This document shows, one piece after another, positions 5,758-7,217 of a stretch of DNA of 7,217 nucleotides. The notes below the pieces were generated by a model. It was not told the DNA's origin, ran no database searches, and worked only from the letters and a program-made list of their open reading frames with translations. The stretch spans positions 1 to 7,217 of the forward strand of contig JBEAXK010000009.1 of NCBI GenBank assembly GCA_041159865.1, written 5' to 3'. The stretch comes from BJGN01 sp041159865 (GTDB taxonomy: Bacteria; Bacteroidota; Bacteroidia; Chitinophagales; Saprospiraceae). The first letter of the stretch is position 1, and each line of letters begins with the position of its first letter. The position numbers were made by a program, and so were the translations under genes.

Positions 5758-7217
5758 ATGCTCAGATTTTTAAGTTTTTTAGGGTGTATCTTTTCGATTT
5801 TAACTTTTTTATCTTTTCAGCTACCCTCAGAAAAGGTAAAGAGATTTTATATATCCTTAGATGGAAATGATCAGAATTCGGGAACCATTGAATTTCCTTT
5901 TGCTGGGTTTGAAGCTGCAAAAAATGCGGTTAAATTAGAGAAACAAAAGGAATCTGATGTTCCCATTGAGGTGATCGTTAGAGGAGGAGTGTATTTTCTG
6001 AACCAAACTATTGAATTTTCGCCTGAAGACTCTGGCACAAAATCTGCACCGGTTCTCTGGAAAGCTGCTGATGGAGAAAAGGTTATATTGAGTGGAGGTA
6101 AGCGCTTTTCAGGCAAATGGATTAAAAACGATAAGGGCATTTGGTACACAAATGTGCCTGAGGCAAAGGGTTGGAAAAGAGAGGTTCATGCACCAGAAAA
6201 ATATGCTAAAATTCCACCCAATCAATGGAATTTTAGAGAGCTTTTCGTAAATGGTAATAGGGCAATTCGTGCCCGTTATCCTAACAAAAATGAATCAAAT
6301 CCATTTTTATATGCCTCGTCAACACTTTCCAGTCCTCTAAAAGTTTCTGTTGAAAAAGTAAATAAAAGCTGGGGTGAAGCGGAGGATGCACAGATAAATA
6401 TAGTACCCAGATGGAGATTTTTTAATCAGTGGAATGATGTTGTTGGTGTTGATGTAGTAAATAACCATATCGATTTAGGGCCAAGAGAACTTCATGGTGA
6501 AATAAATAAAGATAGTTGGTTTTGGATAGAAGGAGTAAAAGATGAATTGGACATGCCGGGAGAATGGTTTTTGGATCATCAGGAAGGAAAACTATACTAT
6601 AAACCACTTAAAGGTGAAAACCCAAATAAATCTGAAATTATCGCACCTTACCTGAATAGAATATTTTATTTAAAAGGAGATATTGAAAAAAAATCTCATG
6701 TGAGCAATATTTTTTTCCAGGGGTTTCATTTTAGTCATACAACCTACACTTTAGGACAAATAGAACCGAGGGTTCATACTGATGCAGCAGTTGTAATGGA
6801 AAATACTCAAAATTGTCAACTAACGAATTGTCATTTTAATCATATTGGAGGCTATGCACTTTGGCTCCATCTGGACAGTAAAAACAATATTTTTGATCAT
6901 AATACGGTAGAAAATGCAGGAGGTGGTGGGGTTCTTCTTACCGGTGCAAGATTATCCTATATGGATGATACAAAAATTTACAGCCAAGGGGAAAATGCTT
7001 CAAAAGTATTTCCGATACTTAATCGTATTACCAGAAATATCGTGGAACACTGCGGACAGATTCGTTACTATGGTGGTGGCGTGCATATCGATTCCAGGCC
7101 AGCTTCAATGGCAATGGAACCAGGAAATTATATAGCGCATAATCATTTTAAAGACCTTTCCAGAAATGGAATATTCGCTTTTAGAAATCAAGGTGGAAAC
7201 GTGGTAGAATTTAATGA
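5758..7217 (+). CDS. Secreted right-handed parallel beta-helix protein, GH141-like glycoside hydrolase candidate (partial, C-terminus beyond window end)
   Basis: This is an exported, probably glycan-cleaving enzyme encoded after susCD; 486 codons are visible and the frame is still open. Residues 1 to about 21 are a hydrophobic signal sequence. FYISLDGNDQNSGT (30-43), VRGGVYFL (74-81), a PEDSGT-type segment followed by LSGG, then LFVNGNRAIRARYPN (162-176) make up the N-terminal part typical of large beta-helix proteins assigned to GH141 and relatives. The helix proper begins near residue 316, with short repeating coils such as NIFFQGFHF, NCHFNHIGG, HNTVENAGGGGVLLTG and RYYGGGVHID (436-445). 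Known GH141 activities include alpha-L-fucosidase and xylanase; related beta-helix families do other chemistry, so substrate and mechanism stay open. The start chosen gives a clean signal peptide. An in-frame ATG at 5725, directly after a TGA at 5722, would add 11 residues. SFLGC at 6-10 is a poor lipobox because the hydrophobic stretch continues past it. Confidence 0.8.
   Translation, partial: MLRFLSFLGCIFSILTFLSFQLPSEKVKRFYISLDGNDQNSGTIEFPFAGFEAAKNAVKLEKQKESDVPIEVIVRGGVYFLNQTIEFSPEDSGTKSAPVLWKAADGEKVILSGGKRFSGKWIKNDKGIWYTNVPEAKGWKREVHAPEKYAKIPPNQWNFRELFVNGNRAIRARYPNKNESNPFLYASSTLSSPLKVSVEKVNKSWGEAEDAQINIVPRWRFFNQWNDVVGVDVVNNHIDLGPRELHGEINKDSWFWIEGVKDELDMPGEWFLDHQEGKLYYKPLKGENPNKSEIIAPYLNRIFYLKGDIEKKSHVSNIFFQGFHFSHTTYTLGQIEPRVHTDAAVVMENTQNCQLTNCHFNHIGGYALWLHLDSKNNIFDHNTVENAGGGGVLLTGARLSYMDDTKIYSQGENASKVFPILNRITRNIVEHCGQIRYYGGGVHIDSRPASMAMEPGNYIAHNHFKDLSRNGIFAFRNQGGNVVEFN

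Overview
The window looks like part of a polysaccharide utilisation locus (PUL) from a member of the Bacteroidota. The evidence is a complete SusC/SusD pair, AT-rich DNA, AT-rich upstream regions without clear Shine-Dalgarno sequences, and a divergent LacI-type regulator of a Bacteroidota style. I cannot assign a genus. A marine or soil Cyclobacteriaceae- or Flavobacteriia-like organism is a guess.

Layout. Positions 1-472 (minus strand, cut by the window start) hold the first 157 codons of a LacI/GalR-family repressor. It carries an extra N-terminal four-cysteine zinc ribbon that resembles the InsA/IS1 transposase ribbon. Positions 473-824 are a divergent regulatory region. It contains a perfect 26-bp palindrome (607-632) whose 16-bp core closely resembles PurR/LacI-family operators, followed by a leader with a small hairpin and a 15-codon mini-ORF that ends in an ATGA overlap with the next gene. 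Positions 825-3932 encode a SusC-like TonB-dependent outer-membrane transporter, and 3950-5674 a SusD-like surface glycan-binding lipoprotein. From 5758 to the window end is the first ~486 codons of an exported right-handed parallel beta-helix protein of the GH141-like type.

How the parts fit (inference). The repressor would bind the palindrome and shut off susC-susD and the enzyme gene, and perhaps itself, until a sugar released from the target glycan binds its periplasmic-binding-protein-like domain. SusD and SusC would capture and import oligosaccharides, and the beta-helix enzyme would trim the glycan. The substrate cannot be read from this window.

The most unusual element is the pairing of a transposase-type zinc ribbon fused to a LacI DNA-binding domain with an operator longer than a normal LacI-family site and built as a 6-bp lattice of CG steps. 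No RNA genes, CRISPR arrays, insertion sequences or attachment sites were seen.
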